Positions 1 to 8,277 of a stretch of 64,000 nucleotides of DNA are shown here, piece after piece. Position 1 is the stretch's first letter. The number at the start of each line of letters is the position of its first letter. The notes under the pieces were generated by a model. That model was not told where the DNA came from and made no database searches. It saw nothing but the letters and a program-made list of their open reading frames with translations. The translations under genes and the position numbers were made by a program. The DNA is from Deltaproteobacteria bacterium (GTDB lineage Bacteria > Desulfobacterota > Desulfobulbia > Desulfobulbales > Desulfurivibrionaceae): positions 1-64,000 of the forward strand of contig JAJZRF010000004.1 of NCBI GenBank assembly GCA_021847425.1, written 5' to 3'.

Positions 1-220
1 TGACGATTTCTTCAACCTCTAACGGCGTACGATTTGGCATATCACGTGGACGACGAGAACGATCCTCACACCACGAGGATTCGCCTGCGCCATACCGTCT
101 GATCCATTTGTACAGCCAGGCTCTTGATTTGCCGAGCGATGCACAGATGGCCTCTGTGCTCTCGCCATTCTTGAAACGCTCTACAGCAAGAATACGGTAC
201 TGCTGAATTTTCTCTTCCAT
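1..220 (-). CDS. HTH transposase/integrase, N-terminal part (cut by window edge)
   Basis: About 73 codons are visible; the gene runs off the left edge. The start at 220 has a very strong ribosome site (AGGAGGTG, 4 nt before ATG). The visible part is a helix-turn-helix: residues 20-42 (STEAICASLGKSRAWLYKWI) have the look of the insertion-sequence 'resolvase-like' HTH that precedes an rve catalytic domain (IS481/IS3-like). It is followed by a basic stretch (DRSRRPRD), as in those transposases. No catalytic residues lie in the window. The 280 bases between this start and the higA stop hold no gene I can support and are poorer in GC than the rest, consistent with an insertion-sequence end. The exact IS family is not determined. 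Confidence 0.7.
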   Translation of the reverse strand, partial: MEEKIQQYRILAVERFKNGESTEAICASLGKSRAWLYKWIRRYGAGESSWCEDRSRRPRDMPNRTPLEVEEIV

Positions 221-500
221 GAACACCTCCTCAGGTAATAGGTATTCACGGGTAAGAATTAGCTGGCTATTCGATTGTCAAAGAACATTTGCTGTCTACG
301 ATGTCGTGGCACTCAACACTTAGTGATTCTATGTGGCAGGGCATGGAAAGGCAAGGATAAAATCGGGCGCGACCCTCCCGTATCCCGCACCGTGTCATAC
401 AGGGCATGCCGGAGAGCAGGAAGTTCGCTAATTGTGCTCTTACCCGGTTTTGTGATATGCAGAGAGGAAAAATAAGGAGATCCACCGGTTTCTCTTGTCA

Positions 501-806
501 CTACGCCGCATGCGAAAAAGGATGGACCTCTGTGTCCAGCCGGTCTGCCAGCGCTTCCTGAGCCACTTCCATGTCATAATGGGTCTGCAGGTTAAGCCAG
601 AACTGTGCCTCTATGCCAAAGAAACGGCCAAGGCGGAGCGCCGTGTCGGCGGTTATGGAACGCCTGCCATGCACAATCTCGTTGATCCGGCGTGCGGTTA
701 CTCCGATATCCTTCGCCAGGCGATACTGGGTGATACCCATCGGTTCCAGGAACTCGGTTATCAGTATCTCCCCAGGATGGATGGGAGAAAAGTCTCGTTT
801 GGTCAT
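501..806 (-). CDS. higA: HigA-type antitoxin, XRE-family
   Basis: A 101-residue antitoxin of the HigA/VapI family. The N-terminal phrase IHPGEILITEFLEPMGI (residues 8-24) is the family signature, followed by a Cro/CI helix-turn-helix (about 25-62; GVTARRINEIVHGRRSI). It would bind and neutralise the HigB toxin encoded just upstream (12-nt gap, same strand, toxin first) and repress the shared promoter. Toxin-first order is typical of higBA. The C-terminal part (DMEVAQEALADRL) is normal in length, so the pair looks intact. Confidence 0.93.
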   Translation of the reverse strand: MTKRDFSPIHPGEILITEFLEPMGITQYRLAKDIGVTARRINEIVHGRRSITADTALRLGRFFGIEAQFWLNLQTHYDMEVAQEALADRLDTEVHPFSHAA

Positions 807-818
807 GTTGTCACCCCT

Positions 819-1100
819 TTAATGATAATCAACGATTTCAACATCAAAGGCGTCGTTGTCGTGCCAAACGAAGCATAGGCGCCATTGTTTGTTAATTCTG
901 ATGCAGTGCTGCCCCTCCCGGTCATAATGCAAGGCTTCCAGATGGTTGGAGGGCGGGATGCGCAAGGTGTCGAGAATGCTCGCGGCATGAAGCATTTTCA
1001 GCTTGATAACCGCCGTGCGTTGGATATCCTGGGGCAGCTTGGCAGAAAATCGTCCGTTAAAAAGCTTCTCGGTTTCCTTGCATTTGAAGGTCTTGATCAT
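819..1100 (-). CDS. higB: HigB-type toxin, RelE superfamily mRNA interferase
   Basis: A 93-residue RelE/ParE-superfamily protein. The start MIKTFKCKETEKLF and the later phrases SNHLEALHYDREGQ and IRINKQWRLCFVW are those of HigB (RelE-fold) toxins that cleave mRNA on the ribosome. The C-terminus DAFDVEIVDYH matches the usual HigB ending. It lies directly upstream of higA. No Shine-Dalgarno sequence of normal spacing is present; the good promoter at 1107-1135 ends only six bases before the ATG, so the message may be leaderless. Full length and probably active. Confidence 0.93.
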   Translation of the reverse strand: MIKTFKCKETEKLFNGRFSAKLPQDIQRTAVIKLKMLHAASILDTLRIPPSNHLEALHYDREGQHCIRINKQWRLCFVWHDNDAFDVEIVDYH

Positions 1101-1106
1101 GGCCTT

Positions 1107-1144
1107 ATAGTATCCATAAAAGATAATATCGTCAATGGATATTA
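1107..1144 (-). promoter_or_regulatory. higBA promoter and probable HigA operator
   Basis: On the minus strand TTGACG (1135-1130) is followed after 17 nt by TACTAT (1112-1107), a good sigma-70 promoter. An inverted repeat, TAATATC/GATATTA with 7-nt spacer, spans 1124-1144 and overlaps the -35 box, as expected for autorepression by HigA. The -10 box ends six bases before the higB ATG. Confidence 0.6.
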
Positions 1145-1261
1145 TGTGCAGGTTGTGCTCGGCAGTTATCCGCGGCTACGGCATAAAAGCCCGTTGGATA
1201 TCTGTTCAATTCCTGTTACCATGCTGGCCGAGGGGAAAACCTATAGGAGCACGGAGCATCA

Positions 1262-1459
1262 ATGAAACGGTTCAAATATCAGATGAAAGAAGGCAAGGAA
1301 CTCTGGGTATGCGAGGATTGCAAAAAATCTCATGCCGAGCTCATCCTGCTGAAATCCTGGCGGCTCATTGACAGGAAAAATGACGACTCTGCCTGCGAAT
1401 ACTGCGCGCCTTCAACCATTGTTACTGAGTCGCCAGCCGAGCTTTGTGCGCATCCGTGA
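1262..1459 (+). CDS. Small Cys-rich protein, putative zinc ribbon
   Basis: A 65-residue protein of unknown function. It begins MKRFKYQMKEGKELWVCEDC and carries two CxxC pairs (CEDC near residue 17 and CEYC near residue 46), which could hold one zinc. GGAG lies 5 nt before the ATG. It is transcribed away from higBA. A second protein in this window (43780-44037) has the same plan: short N-terminus, W-[VL]-C-E-[DE]-C, a stretch of about 25 residues with a conserved Trp-Leu/Arg, then a second Cys cluster. This suggests a small lineage-specific family. I do not recognise a named family. Confidence 0.6.
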   Translation: MKRFKYQMKEGKELWVCEDCKKSHAELILLKSWRLIDRKNDDSACEYCAPSTIVTESPAELCAHP

Positions 1460-1495
1460 TGTGAAGAAAACCAGAGAGGCTCCAAATGCCCCCGG

Positions 1496-2674
1496 TCACA
1501 ACAGGCTGTTCTTGAGCGTGCCGATATCCCGCTGCTCCGTGATGTAGCGGGTGATGGTGTTGAAGTTTTTGGTATCCCCCACCATGACGCAGCCGATGAG
1601 GCGGTTCTTTTCGATGACCAGCTTTTTGTAGACAGAACCGGAGCTGACCACCTGCGATTCATACCTCCCTTCCGCGTCGATGTTGCCGGCGGCGGCGACG
1701 TCGATGCCGGCAACTTTAAGGATGTTGCTCATGGTGGTGCCGTGGTATTCGGCCTCGCCTCCCGCCATATTGGCGCCTGCCACCTTGCCCTGCTGCATGG
1801 CTGCGGGCCAGATGCCGGAGACCACCCCCTGATGCTCGGCCGCGTCGCCCGCCGCAAAGATATCGCCGGCGCTGGTTTCCAGCCGGTCGTTCACCTTGAC
1901 CCCCTTATCGCAATCGAGCCCGCTGGCCTTGGCCAGTTCGAGATTGGGCCTCACCCCGGCGGAGACGATGACCATCTGGCCGTCCAGGGTGTCGCCGCCT
2001 TCGAGGACAATGCCCTCGGCATGGCCATTGCTGCCGGTGATGGTTTTGGTCATGGCGGAGAGGCGGAAGGCAAAGCCCATATTCTCCATGGTCTCCTGGA
2101 GCATTTTGGCCCCTTTGCTGTCCAGCTGCCGGGGCAGAAGGCGGGGGAAGAATTCTACCACCGTGACCTTCTTGCCCAGCCTGCGCAGGGCATTGCCCGC
2201 CTCAAGGCCGAGCAAGCCGCCGCCGATGAGGATCACCTCCTGGCTTTTTCCGGCCTGGGCCAGGATGGCTCGGGCGTCCTTGATGTGGCGGAGGGCGAAC
2301 ACCCCCTGCTGGTCGATGCCGCTGATGGGCGGCAGGAAGGAATGGCTGCCCGTGGCGAGGAGCAAGCGGTCAAAGACCAGCTCCTCGCCGGTCTCGGCGG
2401 TCAGCCGTTTGCCCGCCGCATCGAGCCTGGTGATCCGGGTATTGATCCGCAGGTCGATGCGCTGCTCCTCGTACCAGTTTTTTTTCTTGGCAATGAGCTT
2501 GTTTTCGTCGATATCCCCGGCAATGAACTCGTTGAGCCGGATCCGATAGTAAAAGGGGATGTCCTCTTCGCTGAGGATGGCGATGCTGCCTTTTTGGTCC
2601 TGCTGGCGGATTGCTTCCGCCGCGGTTGTTCCGGCTACGCCGTTGCCGACGATCAGGTAGGTTTTCGTTTTCAT
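1496..2674 (-). CDS. NAD(P)H/FAD-dependent oxidoreductase (rubredoxin-reductase/NirB-like)
   Basis: A 392-residue pyridine-nucleotide-disulfide oxidoreductase fold protein. The FAD-binding motif is at the N-terminus (IVGNGVAGTTAAE), the NAD(P)-binding motif is in the middle (LIGGGLLGLEAGNALRRLG, about 147-165), and the second FAD motif follows (GDIFAAGDAAEH, about 275). There is no CxxxxC redox disulfide, so it belongs with the electron-transfer reductases (NADH:rubredoxin reductase, NirB N-terminal type) and not with lipoamide/mercuric reductases. In anaerobic Desulfobacterota such proteins feed rubredoxin or oxygen-defence enzymes. It stands alone here, divergent from the SEC-C gene at 2798. 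The electron acceptor cannot be named. Confidence 0.88.
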   Translation of the reverse strand: MKTKTYLIVGNGVAGTTAAEAIRQQDQKGSIAILSEEDIPFYYRIRLNEFIAGDIDENKLIAKKKNWYEEQRIDLRINTRITRLDAAGKRLTAETGEELVFDRLLLATGSHSFLPPISGIDQQGVFALRHIKDARAILAQAGKSQEVILIGGGLLGLEAGNALRRLGKKVTVVEFFPRLLPRQLDSKGAKMLQETMENMGFAFRLSAMTKTITGSNGHAEGIVLEGGDTLDGQMVIVSAGVRPNLELAKASGLDCDKGVKVNDRLETSAGDIFAAGDAAEHQGVVSGIWPAAMQQGKVAGANMAGGEAEYHGTTMSNILKVAGIDVAAAGNIDAEGRYESQVVSSGSVYKKLVIEKNRLIGCVMVGDTKNFNTITRYITEQRDIGTLKNSLL

Positions 2675-2797
2675 GGCGGGGCCTCAGAAGGAGGTTGAAG
2701 GGAGGGAAGATTAAAGATATTGTGGCACAGTCCAAAGGGGATGTACAAGTATTCCCTTGCCGGGACCAGCAAATATACTGAAAAGGAAGGTATGGGG

Positions 2798-3292
2798 ATG
2801 GACCAGGAAAAGAAGAACAGCCTCTGCCCGTGCGGCACGGGGTTGAAGTTTGCCGAATGCTGCGGGCCGTATCTTAAGGGTCAGCCCGCCCCGACCGCGG
2901 AGGCGCTGATGCGCGCACGCTATACCGCTTTTGCCGTGCAGGATGTCCCTTATATCCTGCGCTCCTGGCACCGGAGCACCCGGCCGGCCAGCTTTGATCT
3001 GGACGACCAGGCCGGTTTTGTCTGGCACGGTCTGGAGGTGCTGGAGACCGAGGCTGGCGGCGCGGGGGAGCAGGCCGGGGTGGTGGAGTTTGTTGCCAAT
3101 TTTTCCGGACATGGCCAGGAGCACCGGCTGCATGAGCGGGCCAAGTTTGTCTGCGAAGAGGGGCAGTGGCTGTACCTGGACGGCAAGGTGAATCCGGGGA
3201 GGGTTCCGGCAACCAGCGAAAAGATCGGGCGCAACGAACCCTGCCCCTGCGGGAGCGGCAAGAAGTACAAGAAGTGCTGCCAGCCCAAGTAG
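2798..3292 (+). CDS. YchJ-like SEC-C motif protein
   Basis: A 164-residue UPF0225/YchJ-type protein. A Cys cluster lies at the N-terminus ([18 protein letters not shown]) and a second, full SEC-C zinc motif at the C-terminus ([16 protein letters not shown]). Between them is the NTF2-like core with the characteristic [20 protein letters not shown] chose the ATG at 2798 because AGGAAGG sits 7 nt upstream; ATGs at 2792 and 2720 are in frame but less well placed. Function in the family is unknown; the SEC-C zinc site is the same as the one in SecA that binds SecB. Confidence 0.88.
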   Translation: MDQEKKNSLCPCGTGLKFAECCGPYLKGQPAPTAEALMRARYTAFAVQDVPYILRSWHRSTRPASFDLDDQAGFVWHGLEVLETEAGGAGEQAGVVEFVANFSGHGQEHRLHERAKFVCEEGQWLYLDGKVNPGRVPATSEKIGRNEPCPCGSGKKYKKCCQPK

Positions 3293-3332
3293 CCTGGCGG
3301 CTCGGTATGCGATAGTTCTGTTAAAATCGTTA

Positions 3333-3405
3333 CCGTTCGCGTTGAGCCTGTCGAACCGCAAATGCTTTTGCCAAGGCTGGCTTTCGACAGGTTCAGGCCG
3401 AACGG
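3333..3405. repeat. REP-like inverted repeat
   Basis: Two 23-nt arms (3333-3355 and 3383-3405) are inverted copies of each other with a few mismatches. The core is CCTGTCGAA, the motif of the widespread intergenic repeats of the CGTTCG...GTCGAA type in proteobacteria. It sits between the converging ends of the YchJ-like gene and the small gene at 3426. Confidence 0.7.
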
Positions 3406-3425
3406 TGCCGTTATGATTGCGAATC

Positions 3426-3596
3426 TTACTCCAGGTAGTCCTTCAGCTTTTCCAGAAGGCTTTCCGGCAGCTCCTCATCGTACATGAAGGCCTGGGCCTC
3501 TTCCCCGGTGATCCGGCTTTTGATCTCAAGGGGCAGGGAGCGGAGTATGGCTACCCGCTCCGGGTTGGGTTTTTTCTTCTCGCTGTTGCTGTCCAT
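3426..3596 (-). CDS. Small conserved-looking hypothetical protein (56 aa)
   Basis: A 56-residue, highly charged protein starting MDSNSEKKKPNPERVAILRS and ending LLEKLKDYLE. AAGGA lies 5 nt before the ATG. Its codon use resembles the neighbours and its stop is clear of the REP element. It is followed downstream only by the converging gene, and its start is 27 bases from the end of the nitroreductase-like gene on the same strand, so the two could be co-transcribed. No motif or known family is recognised; a soluble helical protein is all that can be inferred. Confidence 0.55.
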   Translation of the reverse strand: MDSNSEKKKPNPERVAILRSLPLEIKSRITGEEAQAFMYDEELPESLLEKLKDYLE

Positions 3597-3622
3597 GGAT
3601 ATCCTTTTGGTGTGCGGAGGGA

Positions 3623-4423
3623 TTAGGAGCGCCAGATGACCCGGCTCTCTTTTCTGGGCGGGATTTTGAAATAGGGAAATCTCGGGTAGCCGAAGATCAT
3701 GGCTCCGTAAGGACGGTGGCCATCGGGCAGGGCCAGGGCGTCGAGCAGGGGCTGGTGCCCGGCTGCTGCGGCGCTCATCAGGATGCCGGCCCAGCAGGTG
3801 CCGATCTCGCAGCTGGCCGCGGTCAGTTCAAAATAGCTCAGGGCGATGGTGCAGTCGATTTCCGGCTTGAGGCTCTCCTGGTGGGCGTGGGCCACCAGCA
3901 GATGGGGGGCGGAGCGCAAGACCATGTCCTTGCCCTGATCCCAGGCGGCGACGATGCCGGGATAGTTGGTGCCGGTTCGCAGCCAGTCCACGGCCAGCCC
4001 GGCCAGGCGGCGCACCTCCTCGGGATTTTCCACCACCAGCCAGTGCACCGGCTGTTTGTTTCTGGCGGACGGGGCCCAGCGGCACACGTCGAGAAGCTGT
4101 TCGATATGTTTGCGGGGAACGGTCTGCTGTTCGTAGGTGCGGATGGAGCGCCGGCTGGTGAGAAGCTGCCTGGTTTTTTTGAGGGTGGGCGGAGAGCCGT
4201 TGCCGATGGGCTCAAAATCGTCTTGCTTCATGGCCGCAAGGCTTAAGGCATCGTGGGGGCAAACCGCCACGCAGTGCCCGCACTGGATGCAGAGGCGGGC
4301 CGCCGCCGGGCGCATCTCCGGAAAGCCCTCCTCGCCGGTGAGCGAAATAAGGCTGAAAGGGCATTCCGCCACGCAGATTCCGTCTTTTTTGCATTTTGTC
4401 CGGTCGATGGTAATCATGGCCAT
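3623..4423 (-). CDS. Nitroreductase-family protein with N-terminal 2x[4Fe-4S] ferredoxin domain
   Basis: A 266-residue protein with two parts. Residues 1-65 form a bacterial ferredoxin domain with two clusters (CKKDGICVAECP and CIQCGHCVAVCP). Residues 80-266 are an FMN-binding nitroreductase fold (SRRSIRTYEQQTVP, WAPSARNKQPVHW). This fusion is common in strict anaerobes, where the clusters probably pass electrons to FMN. The ATG at 4423 is preferred because AGGAG stands 7 nt upstream. The substrate is unknown. Confidence 0.9.
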   Translation of the reverse strand: MAMITIDRTKCKKDGICVAECPFSLISLTGEEGFPEMRPAAARLCIQCGHCVAVCPHDALSLAAMKQDDFEPIGNGSPPTLKKTRQLLTSRRSIRTYEQQTVPRKHIEQLLDVCRWAPSARNKQPVHWLVVENPEEVRRLAGLAVDWLRTGTNYPGIVAAWDQGKDMVLRSAPHLLVAHAHQESLKPEIDCTIALSYFELTAASCEIGTCWAGILMSAAAAGHQPLLDALALPDGHRPYGAMIFGYPRFPYFKIPPRKESRVIWRS

Positions 4424-4638
4424 TGGCTCACTCCTGAAAAGAATTTCCTTTACCATAAACATCCTGCCCGTGATGCGCAAACTGTTTTACCGTTGGGAAG
4501 GGCAAGGGCGGGCCGGAAAAGAAAAAGCGAAGAAAATTAGGTAGATATTGTCATTCTGAATGGGTATATTTGAAAAAGTATCCGGGGTGGGATTCAAGAA
4601 AGACCGGAAACGGGTTTTGTGCAGGCAAAGGGGAGAAG

Positions 4639-5463
4639 ATGGAGCAGATACGGACATACGAAAAACTTGACCGGCCCGAGGTGGCGGCGGCGCTGTTTTA
4701 TCCCCGCCAGGATACGACCCCGGCGCCGGACGGTGCCCAGGATCACGGCATAGAGATGGAGCCGGGGGTGGTGCTCGGGGGGAGATTTTTTCTGACCGCT
4801 GATCCGGCTGCGGTCAATCTCCTTTTTTTCCACGGCAATGGCGAGGTGGTCAGCGATTATGACGATGTCGGCCCCCGGTACAATGAGCAGGGCATCAGCT
4901 TCCTGGCCGTAGATTACCGGGGCTACGGGCAGAGTACCGGCACCCCCGCCGTGAGCGCCATGATCGAAGACGCGCATCGCGTTTTGCGCTGGGTGACGGC
5001 GTGGCTGGCCGGACAGGGGCGCACCGGCCAGCTGGTGGTGATGGGCCGTTCCTTGGGCAGCGTCTCGGCCATCGAGCTGGCGGCCTCGGAAGAGGCGGTT
5101 GCCGGGCTCATTGTCGAAAGCGGCATTGCCCGGACCCTGCCGCTTTTGCACACCCTCGGCCTTGAGGTTCAGGCCTTGGGCATTGATGAGGCGGACGGCT
5201 TTGGCAATCTGGAAAAAATCGGCCGGGTGCAAAAGCCCACCTATATTCTCCATGCCCAGCATGACCGGATCATTCCCCTTACGCAGGCAGAAGAGCTGCA
5301 GAGTCTCTGCGGGGCCAGGAGCAAGGAATTTCAGATGATTCCCGGCGCCGATCACAACAATATCGTGGCGTTGACCGGGAAGCTTTATTTTCAGGCGATC
5401 AAGCAATTTCTAAAAAGAGTCGGCAAATCCCACGGACCGAGACGATCCGGGATTCGCGGCTGA
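4639..5463 (+). CDS. Alpha/beta-hydrolase
   Basis: A 274-residue serine hydrolase. It shows the oxyanion-hole region (LLFFHGNGEVVSDY), the nucleophile elbow GRSLGS (G-x-S-x-G), a candidate acid (HAQHDRIIPL) and the catalytic His (IPGADHNNIV). The sequence is closest in style to the BEM46/YfhR group of cytosolic or membrane-attached hydrolases whose substrates are unknown. The start at 4639 follows GGGGAGAAG. It ends 17 bases before the diguanylate cyclase gene, suggesting co-transcription. Confidence 0.87.
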   Translation: MEQIRTYEKLDRPEVAAALFYPRQDTTPAPDGAQDHGIEMEPGVVLGGRFFLTADPAAVNLLFFHGNGEVVSDYDDVGPRYNEQGISFLAVDYRGYGQSTGTPAVSAMIEDAHRVLRWVTAWLAGQGRTGQLVVMGRSLGSVSAIELAASEEAVAGLIVESGIARTLPLLHTLGLEVQALGIDEADGFGNLEKIGRVQKPTYILHAQHDRIIPLTQAEELQSLCGARSKEFQMIPGADHNNIVALTGKLYFQAIKQFLKRVGKSHGPRRSGIRG

Positions 5464-5480
5464 GAAACCCGGGGGGGTAT

Positions 5481-7619
5481 ATGGCAAGAGGGCGACGCCC
5501 GGCGAATCGGGGCGGCAGCGTGGCGTTCCGGCGGGCCGGGTTTGTGGTCGGGCTGATGGGAGGCGGGGCGGTGGCCGTGGGGTTGTATGAGCCAGGCGCT
5601 GATTTTGCCGTTCCGGCCATGATCCTTGCCGGGTTGGTCCTGATCTTTTCCCTTGTGGAGATGCGGCAGGGAGGGGGAGATTCTCCTTCGGATTTTTCCT
5701 TTTTCGGCACTGCCGGGCCTCTACTCTGGACGGCCGGAGTCTGGATGGTTTTTCGCGAATTCGGAGAAGTCGCTCCCCAGCTGATTCTGCTCCCGGTGGG
5801 GTTCATCGGCTGGCTGGTCATCAGTTTTCCCCTGCAGGCCTTGCTCGTCCCCATCCTGGCCGTGATCGGGATGGAGGTGGGGTTGTGGACCATGGATTTT
5901 CAGAACCTGGCGGGGCTGGCAGGAAACTTGGCAGGGTATGGCGCAGCCGGGGTGGGGCTCAGCATTTTCCTGAGCAGCAAGGCCTACCGGCAACGGATGC
6001 GCAAGACCCTGATCCGGGCGAAAAGGGATACCGCCAGCCGGCAATATGCCCGGGATCTCGGCCTGTTTGCCGAGATGCCGGGCATTCTCAATGTCTTGCC
6101 GGATCACGATCTTATTGAAGACCCGGAGGCAGGCAGTCAGCCCGCGGTGGAAGGTATCACCGCCGCCTTTGACCTGCAGCTCGAACTCATCCGTCAGACC
6201 CTGTCCCTGTCCACGGTGGCCCTGCTATGGCCGGACCTGGAGGGTCTTGAATACCGGCTGCGCAGCATCGCCACCACCAGAAAAGACATCGCCCCCGGGC
6301 CGTTTGAGGTCGGGGCCGGCATCACCGGGGCGCTGATGGGGGCCGAGGAGCTGGTGAGTCTGGCTCCGGCCACCCCTTCCCTGGGGGTGCCCTATTATCT
6401 GAAGCAGAACGAGGTGGGGGGGATTCTCGCGGTTCGTCTTCCCGATGACGCCGAGGAGTGGCTCGGGTTTGACGACAAGAAGATCGCTCCGGTTCTCTGC
6501 GTGGATCGTTGCAGTCAGGAACCCTGGACCGAGGAGGAAAAAGCGACCATGACCCTGGCCGCCCGGAAGCTCGCCCTTGACGTGGCCATGTGCAGGCAGT
6601 TTCAGGCCATGGCCCACGAGCGCAGCGCCATTCAGCGGGTTTGTATCGCCATGCGGGAGTTGAATGGAGCCCTGGGGCTTGAGCAGGTGCTGCGGGCCAC
6701 CATCAAGGCGGTGCGGACCCTGGTGGGCGCTGATTTTATCTCCATCAGCCTGCTCTGTGGCAATGGACATTGTGTGGCCCTGGCCGAGGGCGAAGGGAGC
6801 GAGCAGCTCATGGGCCGGGAATTCTCCAGGGATGAGGGGCTGGTGGGGCAGGTGCTCAAGATCAACCACCCTTTGCCGGCCAAGGCCCAGTGTCACGGGC
6901 CGACCCAGGTTTTCGGCCACGACCATCTGCTCACCGGCTATAATTCGCTGCTGATTCTTCCCCTGCAAAAAGAAAAGGGGGAGGTGACCGGAGCCCTCAC
7001 CGTTGCGGTGAAACAGGCAGCGGTCTTCACTAAGGCCAGGCAGGAGATTCTGGAACTCATCGCCGCCCAGGTTGCGGTCAAGATCGACCTGGGGCAGGCC
7101 CATGAGGAAATCAACCGGCTGGCCACCATCGACGGGCTCACCGGGTTGATCAACCATCGCACCTTTCAGCACGGTTTCGAGGTCATGCTGGTCAGGGAGA
7201 CGCGGCGAAACGGCTCCTTGAGCCTGCTGCTCTGCGATATCGACCATTTCAAGAAGATCAATGACAGCTACGGTCATCCCTTTGGCGACAAGGTTCTCAA
7301 GGAGGTGGCCCGCATTCTGCGGAAGGCGGCGCGCAGCGTGGATCTTGCCGCCCGGTACGGCGGCGAGGAGTTCGTCCTTGTTCTGGAAGGTTCCGGCGAG
7401 GAGGGAGGGTTACAGATGGCCGAGCGGATCAGGCAGGAGATCGAGAAGATGGTGCTTCCTCACGAAAACGGGCCGGTGCGGGTCACCTTGTCTCTTGGGC
7501 TTGCCGTCTATCCCGACCACGGCACGGACAAGGAACGGCTGATCAGGCGGGCCGACCAGGCCCTGTACCGGGCCAAAAAACAGGGGCGCAACCGGGTGGT
7601 TCTCTGGGAAGGGGAATGA
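5481..7619 (+). CDS. Membrane GAF-GGDEF diguanylate cyclase
   Basis: A 712-residue protein that should make c-di-GMP from two GTP. The N-terminus has about five hydrophobic segments (residues 15-165), then a linker, a GAF domain (about 380-525) and a GGDEF domain (about 545-705). The active site reads RYGGEEF near residue 625, a functional variant of GGDEF. The inhibitory I-site RSVD lies five residues before it, so product inhibition is expected. It is one of two GGDEF proteins here, with two HD-GYP proteins, one EAL domain, one PilZ protein and a c-di-GMP riboswitch 1.8 kb downstream. Signal unknown. Confidence 0.93.
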   Translation: MARGRRPANRGGSVAFRRAGFVVGLMGGGAVAVGLYEPGADFAVPAMILAGLVLIFSLVEMRQGGGDSPSDFSFFGTAGPLLWTAGVWMVFREFGEVAPQLILLPVGFIGWLVISFPLQALLVPILAVIGMEVGLWTMDFQNLAGLAGNLAGYGAAGVGLSIFLSSKAYRQRMRKTLIRAKRDTASRQYARDLGLFAEMPGILNVLPDHDLIEDPEAGSQPAVEGITAAFDLQLELIRQTLSLSTVALLWPDLEGLEYRLRSIATTRKDIAPGPFEVGAGITGALMGAEELVSLAPATPSLGVPYYLKQNEVGGILAVRLPDDAEEWLGFDDKKIAPVLCVDRCSQEPWTEEEKATMTLAARKLALDVAMCRQFQAMAHERSAIQRVCIAMRELNGALGLEQVLRATIKAVRTLVGADFISISLLCGNGHCVALAEGEGSEQLMGREFSRDEGLVGQVLKINHPLPAKAQCHGPTQVFGHDHLLTGYNSLLILPLQKEKGEVTGALTVAVKQAAVFTKARQEILELIAAQVAVKIDLGQAHEEINRLATIDGLTGLINHRTFQHGFEVMLVRETRRNGSLSLLLCDIDHFKKINDSYGHPFGDKVLKEVARILRKAARSVDLAARYGGEEFVLVLEGSGEEGGLQMAERIRQEIEKMVLPHENGPVRVTLSLGLAVYPDHGTDKERLIRRADQALYRAKKQGRNRVVLWEGE

Positions 7620-7662
7620 CCGGTCTTGTCTTCAGCTCAGGCTTTCACTCACTCCCCGCGAT

Positions 7663-8073
7663 TTACCAGGTAAACAGCACAATCGCGGCCACGGCGCAGA
7701 GCATGCCCAGAACCTGTTGGACGGTGATGGGTTCGTGCAGGAAGATCGCGGCAAGAATGATGGTGATGATGGGATACAAGGCGGTCATGCTCACCACCAC
7801 CGAGATTTTTCCTCGGCTGGCGGCGGCAAAGAAGAACAGGGTGCCGAGCATCCCGGCCACTCCGGTAAGCACGGCAAAGAGGATGCCTTTGGGGTGGGTT
7901 TCGGGCTGGAATCCCACCCAGAAAAGGCTGGCCAAGCCCACGAGCATGGCGCCGCCGATCTCGTAAATGAGGGCGCTGGCGGGGTTGATATAGCTTACCG
8001 CCAGCTTGGGGAAAAACCCCCACAGTCCGTAAATGATCAGGGCGGCAGAGGCGGGGATCAGCCAGCTTTGCAT
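7663..8073 (-). CDS. EamA-domain membrane protein (half-size DMT transporter)
   Basis: A 136-residue protein with about four or five hydrophobic segments and the EamA/DMT pattern (IYGLWGFFPKLAV near the start, ALYPIITIILAAIFLHEPIT near the end). EamA transporters usually carry two such repeats in about 300 residues; this has only one and would have to dimerise, as in SMR-type pumps. The usual role is efflux of small metabolites; no substrate can be named. Confidence 0.87.
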   Translation of the reverse strand: MQSWLIPASAALIIYGLWGFFPKLAVSYINPASALIYEIGGAMLVGLASLFWVGFQPETHPKGILFAVLTGVAGMLGTLFFFAAASRGKISVVVSMTALYPIITIILAAIFLHEPITVQQVLGMLCAVAAIVLFTW

Positions 8074-8277
8074 GGGGGGCTCCCTGTGGGGGCAGGCGGC
8101 TCTCGGGCATTATGGCCCGGAGTCGCGCGCTGCGCATTGGCCTCCGGTTTTGCGCCGGAAAGACCGGCAATGACCATTGGCAGGCCAAGGATATAATTAA
8201 AGTGTAGCGGCGATTGTCCGACCCGGCAAGTTTTTTTGCCTGGAACCCGGCGTGCCGTGTGGGGAGAAGGCGTACCG

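Noticed and set aside
1742-2698. Long plus-strand open frame (318 codons) over the FAD oxidoreductase
   Set aside because: It is antisense to a gene with clear FAD and NAD motifs; high GC keeps the frame open.
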